Assembly: GCA_016715625.1 (NCBI GenBank)
Contig: JADJZU010000029.1
Span: 1-56,016, forward strand
Reading direction: 5' to 3'
Source: Bacteroidota bacterium
GTDB lineage: Bacteria; Bacteroidota; Bacteroidia; Chitinophagales; LD1
Length of the DNA: 56,016 bases
A program made the position numbers and the translations under genes. Below are positions 14,579 through 24,000 of the stretch, piece after piece; positions within the stretch are counted from its first letter, which is position 1; each line of letters opens with the position of its first letter. The notes beneath the pieces are model-generated. The model worked only from the letters and a program-made list of their open reading frames with translations, searched no databases and had not been told where the DNA came from.

Positions 14579-16477
14579 TTAATGAATGAAAAACACAAAA
14601 ACAAAAAAGGCTACAATACTTAACACCATCATCAACAAATAGAATCCTATATATCCGCTTTGAATCTTCCGAATCTGATTACCAAGCAGCAGGGTAACCC
14701 TACCGGTTAAATGGACAGCACCATCTACAAAGATGTTATCTACCACATCATGAAACATTTCGCTTAAAAACATTACTGGTTTCACCACCAGCATGTTGTA
14801 AACCTCGTTAATATAATACTTGTGATAGATCAGCTTACCCAGTCCGGAAAGACTGCCATCGGTAGCCGGTAAACTTTTCTGTGACACAAACTTGTAATAA
14901 GCAAAAGCAATGGAAGCTAATGCTCCTACAAAAGCTCCGGACATCAATCCTATTTCGGTAGAATGCGATAAGCCATGTGCTGCGGCATGCGGATTCGATA
15001 CAAACACCGGAGCCAGGAATCCTTTCAACCAATGATGGAAACCAAGAAACTCGGGAAGCCCCATCACACCACCCACCGCAGCTAAAACAGCCAAGACAAT
15101 AAGAGGGAGGGTAATGAGAGCCGGAGATTCATGCAAATGGTGTTTCTGTTCCTCGGTGCCTCTAAATTCACCGGTAAACGTCAAAAACACCAAACGGAAC
15201 ATATAGAAGGCAGTCATGAGCGAAGCCAACGAAGCCACTGCCCACAATACCATGTTATGTTCAAAAGCAGCAGCCAGTATTTCGTCCTTAGAGAAAAAAC
15301 CACTGAATGGAAAAATTCCGGAAATGGCCAGAGAGGAGATTAAGAACGTCCAGAAGGTAATGGGCATCCATTTCTTCAATCCGCCCATGTTCCGAATGTC
15401 CTGCTCACCATGCAAAGCATGAATCACAGAACCGGAACCCAAGAACAGACAGGCCTTAAAAAAGGCGTGTGTTACAACGTGAAATACGCCCGAAGTAAAT
15501 GCACCTACTCCTAGTGCCATAAACATTAAACCAAGTTGCGAAACCGTTGAATAAGCCAATACTTTCTTGATGTCATTTTGCAGCAAGCCAATTGTAGCAG
15601 CAAAAATAGCGGTAGCCACACCCACTCCTGCCACAATCATCATGGTTTCGGGTGCGTGTATATAGATAAAATTAGTTCGGGCGATCATATAGATACCGGC
15701 TGTTACCATGGTAGCCGCGTGAATCAGGGCAGATACAGGAGTAGGACCAGCCATGGCATCCGGAAGCCAGGTATACAACGGAATCTGAGCCGATTTGCCC
15801 ATGGCTCCAACAAATAACAACAGGGTAATAGCCACTACCAAACCATGCGAAACCTCTACTGCACCAAAGGCCGTTTGAAGTGCGCCAAAGTTAAGTGTCT
15901 TGAAGTTGTAAAGAATCAGGAACATACCGAGTAAAAAACCCAGGTCACCGATACGATTCATGACAAATGCTTTCTTGGCGGCATTGTTATAATCCTGATT
16001 GCGGAACCAAAAGCCAATCAGTAAGTAAGAACAAAGCCCTACACCCTCCCACCCTATGAAGGTAACAAGCAGGTTATTTCCCAAAACCAAAATAAGCATG
16101 AAGAATATGAACAGATTGAGATACGAAAAGAAGTTATGGAACTTCTCATCGTCATGCATGTAACTGATAGAATACAGATGAATCAAAAAGCCAATACCGG
16201 TAACCACCATCAACCAAGTGGCTGATAATTGATCGAGCAGAAGCCCAAAGGTGATATTAAAGTCAGCGAACGAAATCCAGTCATATACATCAACATCTAA
16301 ACGGGCCTGAGTGCCATTCAGGAATCCAACAAAAAATAGTGAGGAAAGAATAAATGAACCAAATACAGCCACGGAACCAATTATTCCGGAAAGGCTCTTG
16401 GGTAATTTTTTACCCACAAAAGCATTGACCAGAAAGCCAGCAAGCGGTAATAAGATGATGAGTAACAGATTGACCAC
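14579..16477 (-). CDS. nuoL: NADH-quinone oxidoreductase subunit L
   Basis: 632 residues, the distal pump subunit with about 16 helices. Motifs include FVGWEGVGLCSYLLIGFW-like FIGWEGVGLCSYLL, GKSAQIPLYTWLPDAMAGPTPVSALIHAATMVTAGIYM and LQNDIKKVLAYSTVSQLGLMF. The C-terminal part carries the lateral helix that clamps M and N. The start appears to be GTG at 16477 (MVNLLLI), two bases after the nuoK stop; no suitable ATG is close. Normal length for Bacteroidota. Confidence 0.95.
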   Translation of the reverse strand: MVNLLLIILLPLAGFLVNAFVGKKLPKSLSGIIGSVAVFGSFILSSLFFVGFLNGTQARLDVDVYDWISFADFNITFGLLLDQLSATWLMVVTGIGFLIHLYSISYMHDDEKFHNFFSYLNLFIFFMLILVLGNNLLVTFIGWEGVGLCSYLLIGFWFRNQDYNNAAKKAFVMNRIGDLGFLLGMFLILYNFKTLNFGALQTAFGAVEVSHGLVVAITLLLFVGAMGKSAQIPLYTWLPDAMAGPTPVSALIHAATMVTAGIYMIARTNFIYIHAPETMMIVAGVGVATAIFAATIGLLQNDIKKVLAYSTVSQLGLMFMALGVGAFTSGVFHVVTHAFFKACLFLGSGSVIHALHGEQDIRNMGGLKKWMPITFWTFLISSLAISGIFPFSGFFSKDEILAAAFEHNMVLWAVASLASLMTAFYMFRLVFLTFTGEFRGTEEQKHHLHESPALITLPLIVLAVLAAVGGVMGLPEFLGFHHWLKGFLAPVFVSNPHAAAHGLSHSTEIGLMSGAFVGALASIAFAYYKFVSQKSLPATDGSLSGLGKLIYHKYYINEVYNMLVVKPVMFLSEMFHDVVDNIFVDGAVHLTGRVTLLLGNQIRKIQSGYIGFYLLMMVLSIVAFFVFVFFIH

Positions 16478-16478
16478 T

Positions 16479-16799
16479 TTAATTCTTAAGGGATTTTAGT
16501 TCATCAATATCTACGGTGTGCACATTGCGGAAGATGGTCACTAATATGGCTAAGCCCACAGCAACCTCCGCAGCGGCAACGGCCATTACAAAAAATACAA
16601 ACACCTGCCCGCTGGCATCGTTATGATAAGTGCTAAAGGCCACCAGCAAAAGATTGACCGCATTCAGCATCAGTTCGATACTCATAAAAATGATAATCGA
16701 GTTCCTGCGAAAAAGCACTCCGAGTATTCCAATGCAAAACAACACAGCGCTGATAAAAATGTAGTATTGAATAGGAACTATGTTGAAGATGCTTTCCAT
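16479..16799 (-). CDS. nuoK: NADH-quinone oxidoreductase subunit K
   Basis: 106 residues and three TM helices. The conserved IFMSIELMLNAVNLLLVAFS holds the membrane Glu, and FFVMAVAAAEVAVGLAILV holds the second conserved Glu of the proton path. It starts ATG at 16799, four bases after nuoJ, and ends two bases before nuoL, so all are co-transcribed. A normal-sized subunit with nothing missing. Confidence 0.95.
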   Translation of the reverse strand: MESIFNIVPIQYYIFISAVLFCIGILGVLFRRNSIIIFMSIELMLNAVNLLLVAFSTYHNDASGQVFVFFVMAVAAAEVAVGLAILVTIFRNVHTVDIDELKSLKN

Positions 16800-16802
16800 T
16801 TG

Positions 16803-17315
16803 TTAGGCTGCTTTTTGGTGGTCTTTCTTGGCTAATAAAACAGCTCCTATCATGGCGCTCAGTAACAAGACAGATGCGAACTCAAACGGAAACAAATACT
16901 CGTTGAGCAATACTCTTCCCAGATTTTCGATGGTTCCTATGGCAATGTTTTGTGTAGAAGGTATCGCCAATGAATCTGCTCTTTTTAACACTGCCACCAA
17001 AACGAGCATCATAGCTCCGGCTGCAATCACGGCTCCAATGCGGGCGATAGCCGCTTTGTGCTTCTCTGATTCTTTATTCAAATTCATGAGCATTAGGGTA
17101 AAAAGAAACAGAACCATGATAGCTCCGGCATATACTATAATATGAACCACCGCCAGAAACTGAGCATTCAACAATAAGTAATGGCCGGCTATGGCAAAAA
17201 AACATCCAATGAGATAAATAACAGAATGGATCGGGTTTTTAGAAAGCACCGTCATGAGACCGCAAAACACGGCCACCAAACTCAAAAAAAGAAATGCTAT
17301 TAAAGTTAAACTCAC
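16803..17315 (-). CDS. nuoJ: NADH-quinone oxidoreductase subunit J
   Basis: 170 residues and about five TM helices. MTVLSKNPIHSVIYLIGCFF and VVHIIVYAGAIMVLFLFTLMLMN are the diagnostic regions; the pi-bulge helix lies near YAGAIMVLF. The start is GTG at 17315, overlapping the nuoI stop by four bases (GTGA), so translation is probably coupled. It lies four bases upstream of nuoK. Confidence 0.94.
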   Translation of the reverse strand: MSLTLIAFLFLSLVAVFCGLMTVLSKNPIHSVIYLIGCFFAIAGHYLLLNAQFLAVVHIIVYAGAIMVLFLFTLMLMNLNKESEKHKAAIARIGAVIAAGAMMLVLVAVLKRADSLAIPSTQNIAIGTIENLGRVLLNEYLFPFEFASVLLLSAMIGAVLLAKKDHQKAA

Positions 17316-17839
17316 TTCGTATTACTTTTTATATCCTCCATCTTCATCACCAGTTTCTCCTTTCCATAGATAAACCCTTCGCGTTTGTAGTCTGCCGGTG
17401 CCATATCTTGGGTAAGAAAAATCGCTTCCTTTGGGCAGGCTTCTTCACACAAACCACAAAAAATACAGCGCAACATGTTAATCTCATAAGTATCTGCATA
17501 CTTCTCCTCGCGGTATAAATGCTCCTCTCCTTTTTTTCTCTCCGATGAAGTCATTGTAATAGCCTCAGCGGGACAACTGAGCGCACATAATCCGCAAGCT
17601 GTGCAGCGCTCCGCTCCGTTTTCGTCACGCATTAGTATATGACGACCTCTGAAGATAGGACTGAATTCGCGTTTTTGCTCAGGATACTGTATGGTCACTT
17701 TGGGTTTAAAGAAGTGACGCAGTGTAATGCCCATCCCTTTTGCAATAGCAGGCAGATACAACTTCTCCATAAAAGTCATGTCTTTGTCGGACACGTCTTT
17801 CTTTCTTCCGGAAAGTGATAATGATTTAAAGTCTGCCAT
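17312..17839 (-). CDS. nuoI: NADH-quinone oxidoreductase subunit I (two [4Fe-4S])
   Basis: A 175-residue ferredoxin-type subunit of the peripheral arm. Two CxxCxxCxxxCP motifs are seen, RCTACGLCALSCPAEAI and RCIFCGLCEEACPKEAI, for clusters N6a and N6b that hand electrons towards the quinone site. The N-terminal amphipathic region MTFMEKLYLPAIAKGMGITLRHFF contacts the membrane. It overlaps nuoJ by four bases and is separated from nuoH by 71 bases, the largest gap within the nuo block. Confidence 0.95.
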   Translation of the reverse strand: MADFKSLSLSGRKKDVSDKDMTFMEKLYLPAIAKGMGITLRHFFKPKVTIQYPEQKREFSPIFRGRHILMRDENGAERCTACGLCALSCPAEAITMTSSERKKGEEHLYREEKYADTYEINMLRCIFCGLCEEACPKEAIFLTQDMAPADYKREGFIYGKEKLVMKMEDIKSNTK

Positions 17840-17910
17840 GGATTAAAGCGGGGCAATTATAGAAGTAATGATTTAAAATTTGATTCCAACAACGTTTCAA
17901 TTTTCAACAA

Positions 17911-18975
17911 TTAGTTTCCGTTCAAAATGATAACGAAACCGGTAATGAGAATATTTAAAATAGCTAATGGAATTAAAATCTTCCATCCAAGATTCATCAG
18001 CTGATCGTAGCGAAATCTTGGCACCGTCCACCGAACCCACATGTAAAAGAAGATACCAAACAATGTTTTGGTAAACATCACTCCAACACCCACCAATGTC
18101 GCCAGGTTTCCGCCCAGGTTGTGCGCCACCCAATCCATTCCCGGATAATTGAAGCCTCCAAAGAACAAGAGAGATATTAGCGCAGAAGAAATAAACATAT
18201 TGATATACTCTGCAAAAAGGTAGAATCCTAGTTTCATGGAGGAATACTCGGTGTGATATCCGCCCACCAGCTCGCTCTCGCATTCCGGCAGGTCAAACGG
18301 GGTACGATTCGTTTCAGCAAATGCACATACCAGAAAAATGATAAATGCAACTGGCTGTTTAAAGACATTCCAGGAAAACCATGGGATGTTACCACTCCAA
18401 TCAATAAATCCGTGTTGCTGCTCCACAATACCACGAAGACTGAGCGTACCCGTCATCATCAAAACGGCTATAATGGATAACCCCATAGCCACCTCGTATG
18501 AAATCATTTGTGAAGAAGCACGAACGGCACCTAAGAGCGAAAACTTGTTGTTTGAAGCCCAACCTCCCAGCATAATTCCATACACACCAATACTTACCAC
18601 TCCAAACACAAAAAGGATAGCTACATTGATGTCAGCCGCCTGTAACTTTACCTCACGGCCAAATAAAGTTAATGTATCGCCCCAAGGAATAACCGAACTG
18701 GTAATAAGCGCAGTAGTCATGAAAAGAAAAGGACCAAAAATGAAGAGGAATTTATTAGGGGTTTCCGGTATAAAATCCTCCTTGGTAAACATTTTTACGC
18801 CATCAGCTAATGGCTGCAATAAACCACCGGGGCCTGCGCGATTGGGGCCCAATCTGTCTTGGAAGTAAGATGCAAAAACCCGCTCTCCAAAGGTGGAGTA
18901 GAGCGCTATAAGCATTGTAATTGCAAAAATTACAAGTATGATAGCTGATTTTTCAATAACAAATCCTAAATCCAT
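17911..18975 (-). CDS. nuoH: NADH-quinone oxidoreductase subunit H
   Basis: A 354-residue membrane subunit forming much of the quinone chamber. Diagnostic segments are ERVFASYFQDRLGPNRAGPGGLLQPLADGVKMFTKED, GGWASNNKFSLLGAVRASSQMISYEVAMG, FAETNRTPFDLPECESELVGGYHTEYSSMKLG and RWTVPRFRYDQLMNLGWK. ATG at 18975 (MDLGFVIEKS) is preferred over a TTG two codons upstream. It is 10 bases after nuoG. All conserved Glu and Arg residues near the quinone tunnel appear present. Confidence 0.95.
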   Translation of the reverse strand: MDLGFVIEKSAIILVIFAITMLIALYSTFGERVFASYFQDRLGPNRAGPGGLLQPLADGVKMFTKEDFIPETPNKFLFIFGPFLFMTTALITSSVIPWGDTLTLFGREVKLQAADINVAILFVFGVVSIGVYGIMLGGWASNNKFSLLGAVRASSQMISYEVAMGLSIIAVLMMTGTLSLRGIVEQQHGFIDWSGNIPWFSWNVFKQPVAFIIFLVCAFAETNRTPFDLPECESELVGGYHTEYSSMKLGFYLFAEYINMFISSALISLLFFGGFNYPGMDWVAHNLGGNLATLVGVGVMFTKTLFGIFFYMWVRWTVPRFRYDQLMNLGWKILIPLAILNILITGFVIILNGN

Positions 18976-18985
18976 CTCCAATGTT

Positions 18986-20041
18986 TTATTGCCCGTCTGA
19001 AAGGGTTTGTTCCAAAGTATTTGTTCCGTTCATACTAATCTTCTTTCTGTCCTCTGCACGGCCCAACTGCAGGCGAATATCTCCATCAATGATGACTTTC
19101 TCTTTACCCTTCATGTATTTCCCCTGATTAATAACGCTCCAGTTTTCCATTTTTCGAGGCCCTTCAATGGTCCATTGCTTTACATCTTTAGTATCAAAAC
19201 GGCAAGTGTTGCAAATAAATGCCGGATTGCCATTTTCATCGTTCTCCACTTCATGGTAAGCATCTTTACGTGCGGTGATGCGGTATATTTCGTTGCCAAA
19301 CATCCAAGCGGTAACTTTACCGGAACAGGTTTTGCAATCACGATGGGCATCAAAAGGTTTCAGAAACCACACACGACTTTTAAAGCGGAATGTTTTGTCG
19401 GTGAGTGCGCCTACCGGGCAAACATCAATCATATTGCCACTCATCTCGTTGGTTACAGCATTCTGTATGTAAGTTGAAATTTCAGCAGCATCGCCTCTGT
19501 TCACCACACCGTGAACCCGGTTGTCGGTGAGTTGGTCGGCTACATAGGTGCAGCGATAACACAATATGCAACGCGTCATGTGCAACTGTATTTTGTCACC
19601 AATGTCTATTTTGTCAAAGGTTCTTCTCTCCTCTTTGTAACGTGTGCCTTCTACGCCATAATTGTAACCGAGATTTTGCAGGTCGCATTCACCGGCTTGG
19701 TCGCAGATAGGGCAATCAAGCGGATGGTTCATCAAAAGAAACTCCACCACTCCTTTGCGCATATCCTGGACTTTGGCGCTAGTCATGTTTTTTACTTCCA
19801 TGCCATCCATTATAGGTGTGCAGCAACTCGCTTGCAACTTCGGCATTGGATTGGGATTGGCATCGCTGCCCTTGGATATCTCTACCAAACATACACGACA
19901 CTTCCCGCCACTTCCCTTCAGCTTACTGTAGTAACACATGGCTGGTGGCACCACATCGCCCCCTATCTTGCGCGCAGCGTTCAAAATAGTGGTTCCCGCT
20001 TCCACTTCAACTGTTACTCCGTCTATGGTAACTTTAGGCAT
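18986..20041 (-). CDS. nuoG: NADH-quinone oxidoreductase subunit G, short form
   Basis: 351 residues, less than half the length of the proteobacterial subunit. It keeps the N-terminal [2Fe-2S] ferredoxin domain (MCYYSKLKGSGGKCRVCLVE), the HxxxCxxC motif (NHPLDCPICDQAGECDLQN) and the N4/N5-type cysteines (RCILCYRC, VCPVGALTDK). It then ends after a short FeS/linker region with CKTC and CNTC pairs. The large molybdopterin-like domain is absent, which is normal for Bacteroidota. It heads this block; nuoA-F would have to be encoded elsewhere. Confidence 0.93.
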   Translation of the reverse strand: MPKVTIDGVTVEVEAGTTILNAARKIGGDVVPPAMCYYSKLKGSGGKCRVCLVEISKGSDANPNPMPKLQASCCTPIMDGMEVKNMTSAKVQDMRKGVVEFLLMNHPLDCPICDQAGECDLQNLGYNYGVEGTRYKEERRTFDKIDIGDKIQLHMTRCILCYRCTYVADQLTDNRVHGVVNRGDAAEISTYIQNAVTNEMSGNMIDVCPVGALTDKTFRFKSRVWFLKPFDAHRDCKTCSGKVTAWMFGNEIYRITARKDAYHEVENDENGNPAFICNTCRFDTKDVKQWTIEGPRKMENWSVINQGKYMKGKEKVIIDGDIRLQLGRAEDRKKISMNGTNTLEQTLSDGQ

Positions 20042-20083
20042 AATCGAGTTCTGCTTTTAGAGTAGGCGCGAATGTATTCGGCT

Positions 20084-20100
20084 GTTGGAATTATTCCAAC
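20084..20100. promoter_or_regulatory. Dyad upstream of nuoG
   Basis: GTTGGAA-TTA-TTCCAAC is a perfect 7-bp inverted repeat with a three-base spacer, 43 bases upstream of the nuoG ATG. It could be an operator or, read in the + direction with the following TTTTGTTT, a small terminator. No regulator is identified. Confidence 0.35.
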
Positions 20101-20152
20101 TTTTGTTTCCACACTGTAAAGTGATTATCACGAATGACAAGAGTGGATGTAA

Positions 20153-20716
20153 TTATTGACCCAAGAGTGAGGTTTTCAAATCTGCATCCACCGGATTTTC
20201 AGATAGCCAGATTCCAAACAACGCTTTCTTGAAATCGAGACCGGCAACCGTGCTGATATACTTTTCGTTTTTGTACGACTTCACTCCCTCTCCGGGCACA
20301 TATATTACTTCAAATACATCGCCTTCTTTGATAACTTCCTTTTTGAATGTGTTGATGAACGCATCAATCTTGGGACGCAGCGCAGTGGTATTTCCATTCA
20401 ACGATTTCCCAAAACCTTCGTTAATAGACTCGCTCATGTTATCACTATTAATGACGCTCGATGTAATAACGAGTCGGATACCGGTAGCTTTGTCGGCTCC
20501 ACAGATGTCAGCCGCATTTTTTGATTTGGCGGGAAGATACAATCCGGCTACATATACCTTAAAGACAAACTTTTTGCGAATTCCTCCCCCGTTGAGAATC
20601 AACTCGGTGTTGTCTTTTTTGATTCGTGCCGGTAAGGTAACATCGTTCAGGGTAACTTGCGCAAATGTGGAAACAGCCACCAGAAGCAGCAATAATACTT
20701 GAGTTGCTTTTTTCAT
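20153..20716 (-). CDS. Exported chalcone-isomerase-like protein
   Basis: 187 residues with a signal peptide (MKKATQVLLLLLVAVSTFAQ). The mature part, VTLNDVTLPARIKKDNTELILNGGGIRKKFVFKVYVAGLYLPAKS, followed by GIRLVITSSVINSDNMSESINEGF and FEVIYVPGEGVKSYKNEK, is the chalcone isomerase-like fold found in many bacterial periplasmic proteins. Such members lack flavonoid isomerase function and may bind fatty acids. ATG at 20716 is chosen because the signal peptide begins there. It lies 111 bases upstream of the nuoG start on the same strand and could be read into nuo. Confidence 0.85.
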   Translation of the reverse strand: MKKATQVLLLLLVAVSTFAQVTLNDVTLPARIKKDNTELILNGGGIRKKFVFKVYVAGLYLPAKSKNAADICGADKATGIRLVITSSVINSDNMSESINEGFGKSLNGNTTALRPKIDAFINTFKKEVIKEGDVFEVIYVPGEGVKSYKNEKYISTVAGLDFKKALFGIWLSENPVDADLKTSLLGQ

Positions 20717-20762
20717 GATTTTAAGTTTTTGAGTTTGCAAAATAGAAATTAGAACAAGAAAA

Positions 20763-20963
20763 CTAATGCATTTGTTCCCGAAGGCATTTGAGCAAAAAGC
20801 TGTATGCTTTAGATAAAACCACACTATAGGACTTGCCTTCAAATTGCTCCATTTCGTTTGTAGCCTTGTCGGTTAGTATGAGTTTAAACTGCTCATCCGT
20901 ATCAAGGTCGAGAGAAATGGTATACTTCTGTAATAGAATTTTGAGTTTGGTAGAATTGCGCAT
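20763..20963 (-). CDS. Small conserved protein, 66 aa
   Basis: From the ATG at 20963: MRNSTKLKILLQKYTISLDL, then LTDKATNEMEQFEGKSYSVVLSKAYSFLLKCLREQ. The protein is alpha/beta, soluble and without export signals. A longer TTG-initiated version (21047) is possible but adds a non-matching leader. Small proteins with this opening appear familiar from related Bacteroidota, without a known role. It lies 46 bases before the chalcone-isomerase-like gene on the same strand and divergent from the macroglobulin gene. Confidence 0.65.
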   Translation of the reverse strand: MRNSTKLKILLQKYTISLDLDTDEQFKLILTDKATNEMEQFEGKSYSVVLSKAYSFLLKCLREQMH

Positions 20964-21079
20964 CTGCGTAATAGTAAACCCCGGGTGCTTAATCGGAGAA
21001 GTTTGCCTAAATATATTTTTCAACACCCCAGCAATCTTAGCGACCAAATCGTACTTTAGTTATCCTAATCCTTAAACAC

Positions 21080-24000
21080 ATGCGCAAAATCCCGGTCTTG
21101 TTCTATCTGTTAGTTGCAGTTATGTCCTCTTGCAACAAAAACAAAGTAAACCTAATAGACACCAATGCTCAAAATGAAATTCCAAGTTTAGGGAACCTGA
21201 CATTTACCTTTGACAAGAACCTATGTCCAGATTCGCTTTTAAACTATTGGGACAGCACCGAATACATCACTTTTGAACCTAAAATCCAAGGCCGTTTTCG
21301 TTGGCAGAGTGCGAGCGAACTAGTGTTTTCTCCGGAGTTTGAACTACCGCCTGCCACCACATTCAAAGCCAGAATAACGAAGGAGATATTGCGATACTCC
21401 AAACTAAGCTTGGGCAAGTGCCAGATAAAAGACTTTCACACTCCCCATGTCAGGCTCGAAAACATTTTTGCGATGTGGAATATTGCGGAAGGCTCCTCAT
21501 CCACTGCCTTTCCTCAAATTGATTTACAGTTCAATTATCCTGTAGGCCCATCACAACTGAAAGAACTGTTATCGGTGGAAATGGATGGCGAACGCAAGGA
21601 TATCAGTATTCAAACCACAGAATCGGCTTCTAAGATTTCCATTACGGTTATGAACCTGAAAATGGAGGATAAGGACCTCACGGGAAAAATAAAAATTGCC
21701 AAGGGGCTTTTGCCACAAGGTGGAAATATTGGCACTTCGCAAGAGACGGAGAATACCTTTAGTTTGACATCCCCGTTTACGCTCAGCATTCTCAATTTGG
21801 AAGCAGACCACGATGGTGCTTTGGGAACCATTAAAATTTTCACCAGTCAACCGGTTAGCACAGATAATCTCAATGATTACATATCCATCAGCCCAACGGT
21901 GAATTTAAAAACCGAAATGGCCAGCGATGGCATCATACTTACCTCCGAAGAATTTGATGTTTCCAAATCCTATTCTCTGATTCTCAAAAAGGGATTACGT
22001 GGAAAAATCGGAGGGGTATTAAAAGAAGAATACAATAACACGGTGGTGTTTGGACAACTTCAGCCACGAATAAATTTCATTAATCGTAAAGGGGTCTATG
22101 TAAGTGCCAAAGGTTCCAAAAACGTGGAGGTGCTCATTAACTCTATTAGTAAAGTAAAAGTAATTGTGTCCAAGATTTATGAAAGCAATTTACTGTTTGC
22201 CCAAAGCCATGGCTACTATCCAAACGACAATAACTACAGTTATTATGAATACGAAGAAGATTACTACGGAAATTATGGCAGTGAAGGGGTCTATGGTGAT
22301 GTGATATACGAGCAAACGGTAGATACCAAAACATTATCGAAACGCGGTAGCAGTCGCTTATTCAAATTCAACATAGAGGACAAACTGAAAGATTACAAGG
22401 GTATTTATCACATTAAAATAAGAAGCACCGAAGATTATTGGCTGGAGGATTCGCGCTTTATATCCCTGAGTGATATAGGACTAATTGCTAAACAAACCGA
22501 AGACAAAGTATGGGTATTTGCCAACAGCATTCAGTCGGCAGGTGCCATAAGCGGTGTAAGCATAAACGTGGTAGGTAACAACAACCAGCCAATTGGCAGC
22601 GGAGTTACCAACAGCGAGGGCGTGGCAGAAATTGATGTAAAGCGAAAAGACTTTGAAGGCTTCAAAGCGGCCATGATTATTGCTAAGAGCGGAGACGATT
22701 TTAATTACCTGCCGTTCCGGTCCACCCGTGTAAATACCTCTCGATTTGATGTAGGCGGTAAACGAAGCAACAGCACCGGATTAGATGCGTTTGTCTATGC
22801 AGAACGAGATATTTATCGTCCGGGTGAGAAAATAAATTTCAGTGTGGTAGTTCGTGACATGAAATGGAAAAAACCGGGTGAAGTCCCTTTGAAAATGAAA
22901 TTCCTGCTCCCTAATGGAAAAGAGTTGAAAAGCATGCGAAAGACTTTAAACGAGGAAGGCTCTTTGGAAACACAAATTGAGTTATCGCCCGCAGCGGTCA
23001 CTGGCAACTATACACTAGAGGTTTATAATGGTAATGATGTAATGCTTACATCGACCAATGTGCATGTGGAGGAATTTATGCCCGATCGCATCAAACTAAC
23101 TACCAACTTAGACAAAAAATTTCTGAAGCCCGGTGAAACAGCTAACCTCTCCCTGAATGCCATTAACTTCTTTGGCCCTCCGGCTGCAAATAGAAAATAT
23201 GAGGTGGAAGTACAGGTGAAAGGGAAAAGTTTTTCACCCGAAAAATATTCCCGATTTGATTTTTGGCTCACCGACCGAAACGCTGATTTTGAATCCACCC
23301 TCTCCTCGGGCACTACCGATGAAAACGGGAATGCCTCAGTTGGTTACACCACTGACATCAACTACCAGAACAGAGGCGTGTTGCAGGCAGATTTCTTCAG
23401 CACCGTTTTTGATGAAACCGGCAGGCCCGTTAATCGCAAAAACTCAATCGACATCTTTACCCAAGATGTATTTTACGGACTCGGCAACGATGGTTACTAC
23501 TATTATGGTCTGAACCAAAAAATCACGTTCCCCATTATTGCACTCAATAAAGACGAACAAGTCCTGAGCAATGTGCAGGCGCATATTCAGGTAATAAAAC
23601 ACGACTACAAAACGGTGTTAAGCCGCTACAATGAATATTTCAGATATGAAAGTCAACGCGATGATAAAACGCTGGTAGACCAAAATGTGCTTATCAACGG
23701 TGAGCAAACCGTATTTAGTTATGTTCCACGCACGCCCGGTGAATACGAGATTAGAATCAGCAAACCCGGCACCAATACATTTGTCAGCAACCGCTTTTAC
23801 AGCTATGGTTACATGAGCGGAAATTATGGGAATTTTGAGGTGGACAACGAGGGGCAAATAGACATTGCGCCCGATAAAAAAGAATATAGCACCGGTGACA
23901 AATGCAAAGTGCTTTTTAAAACTCCGTTTAATGGCAAAATGCTCGTAACGCTTGAAAACAACCAGGTAATTTCACACCAATATGTTACGGTTGAAGGTCG

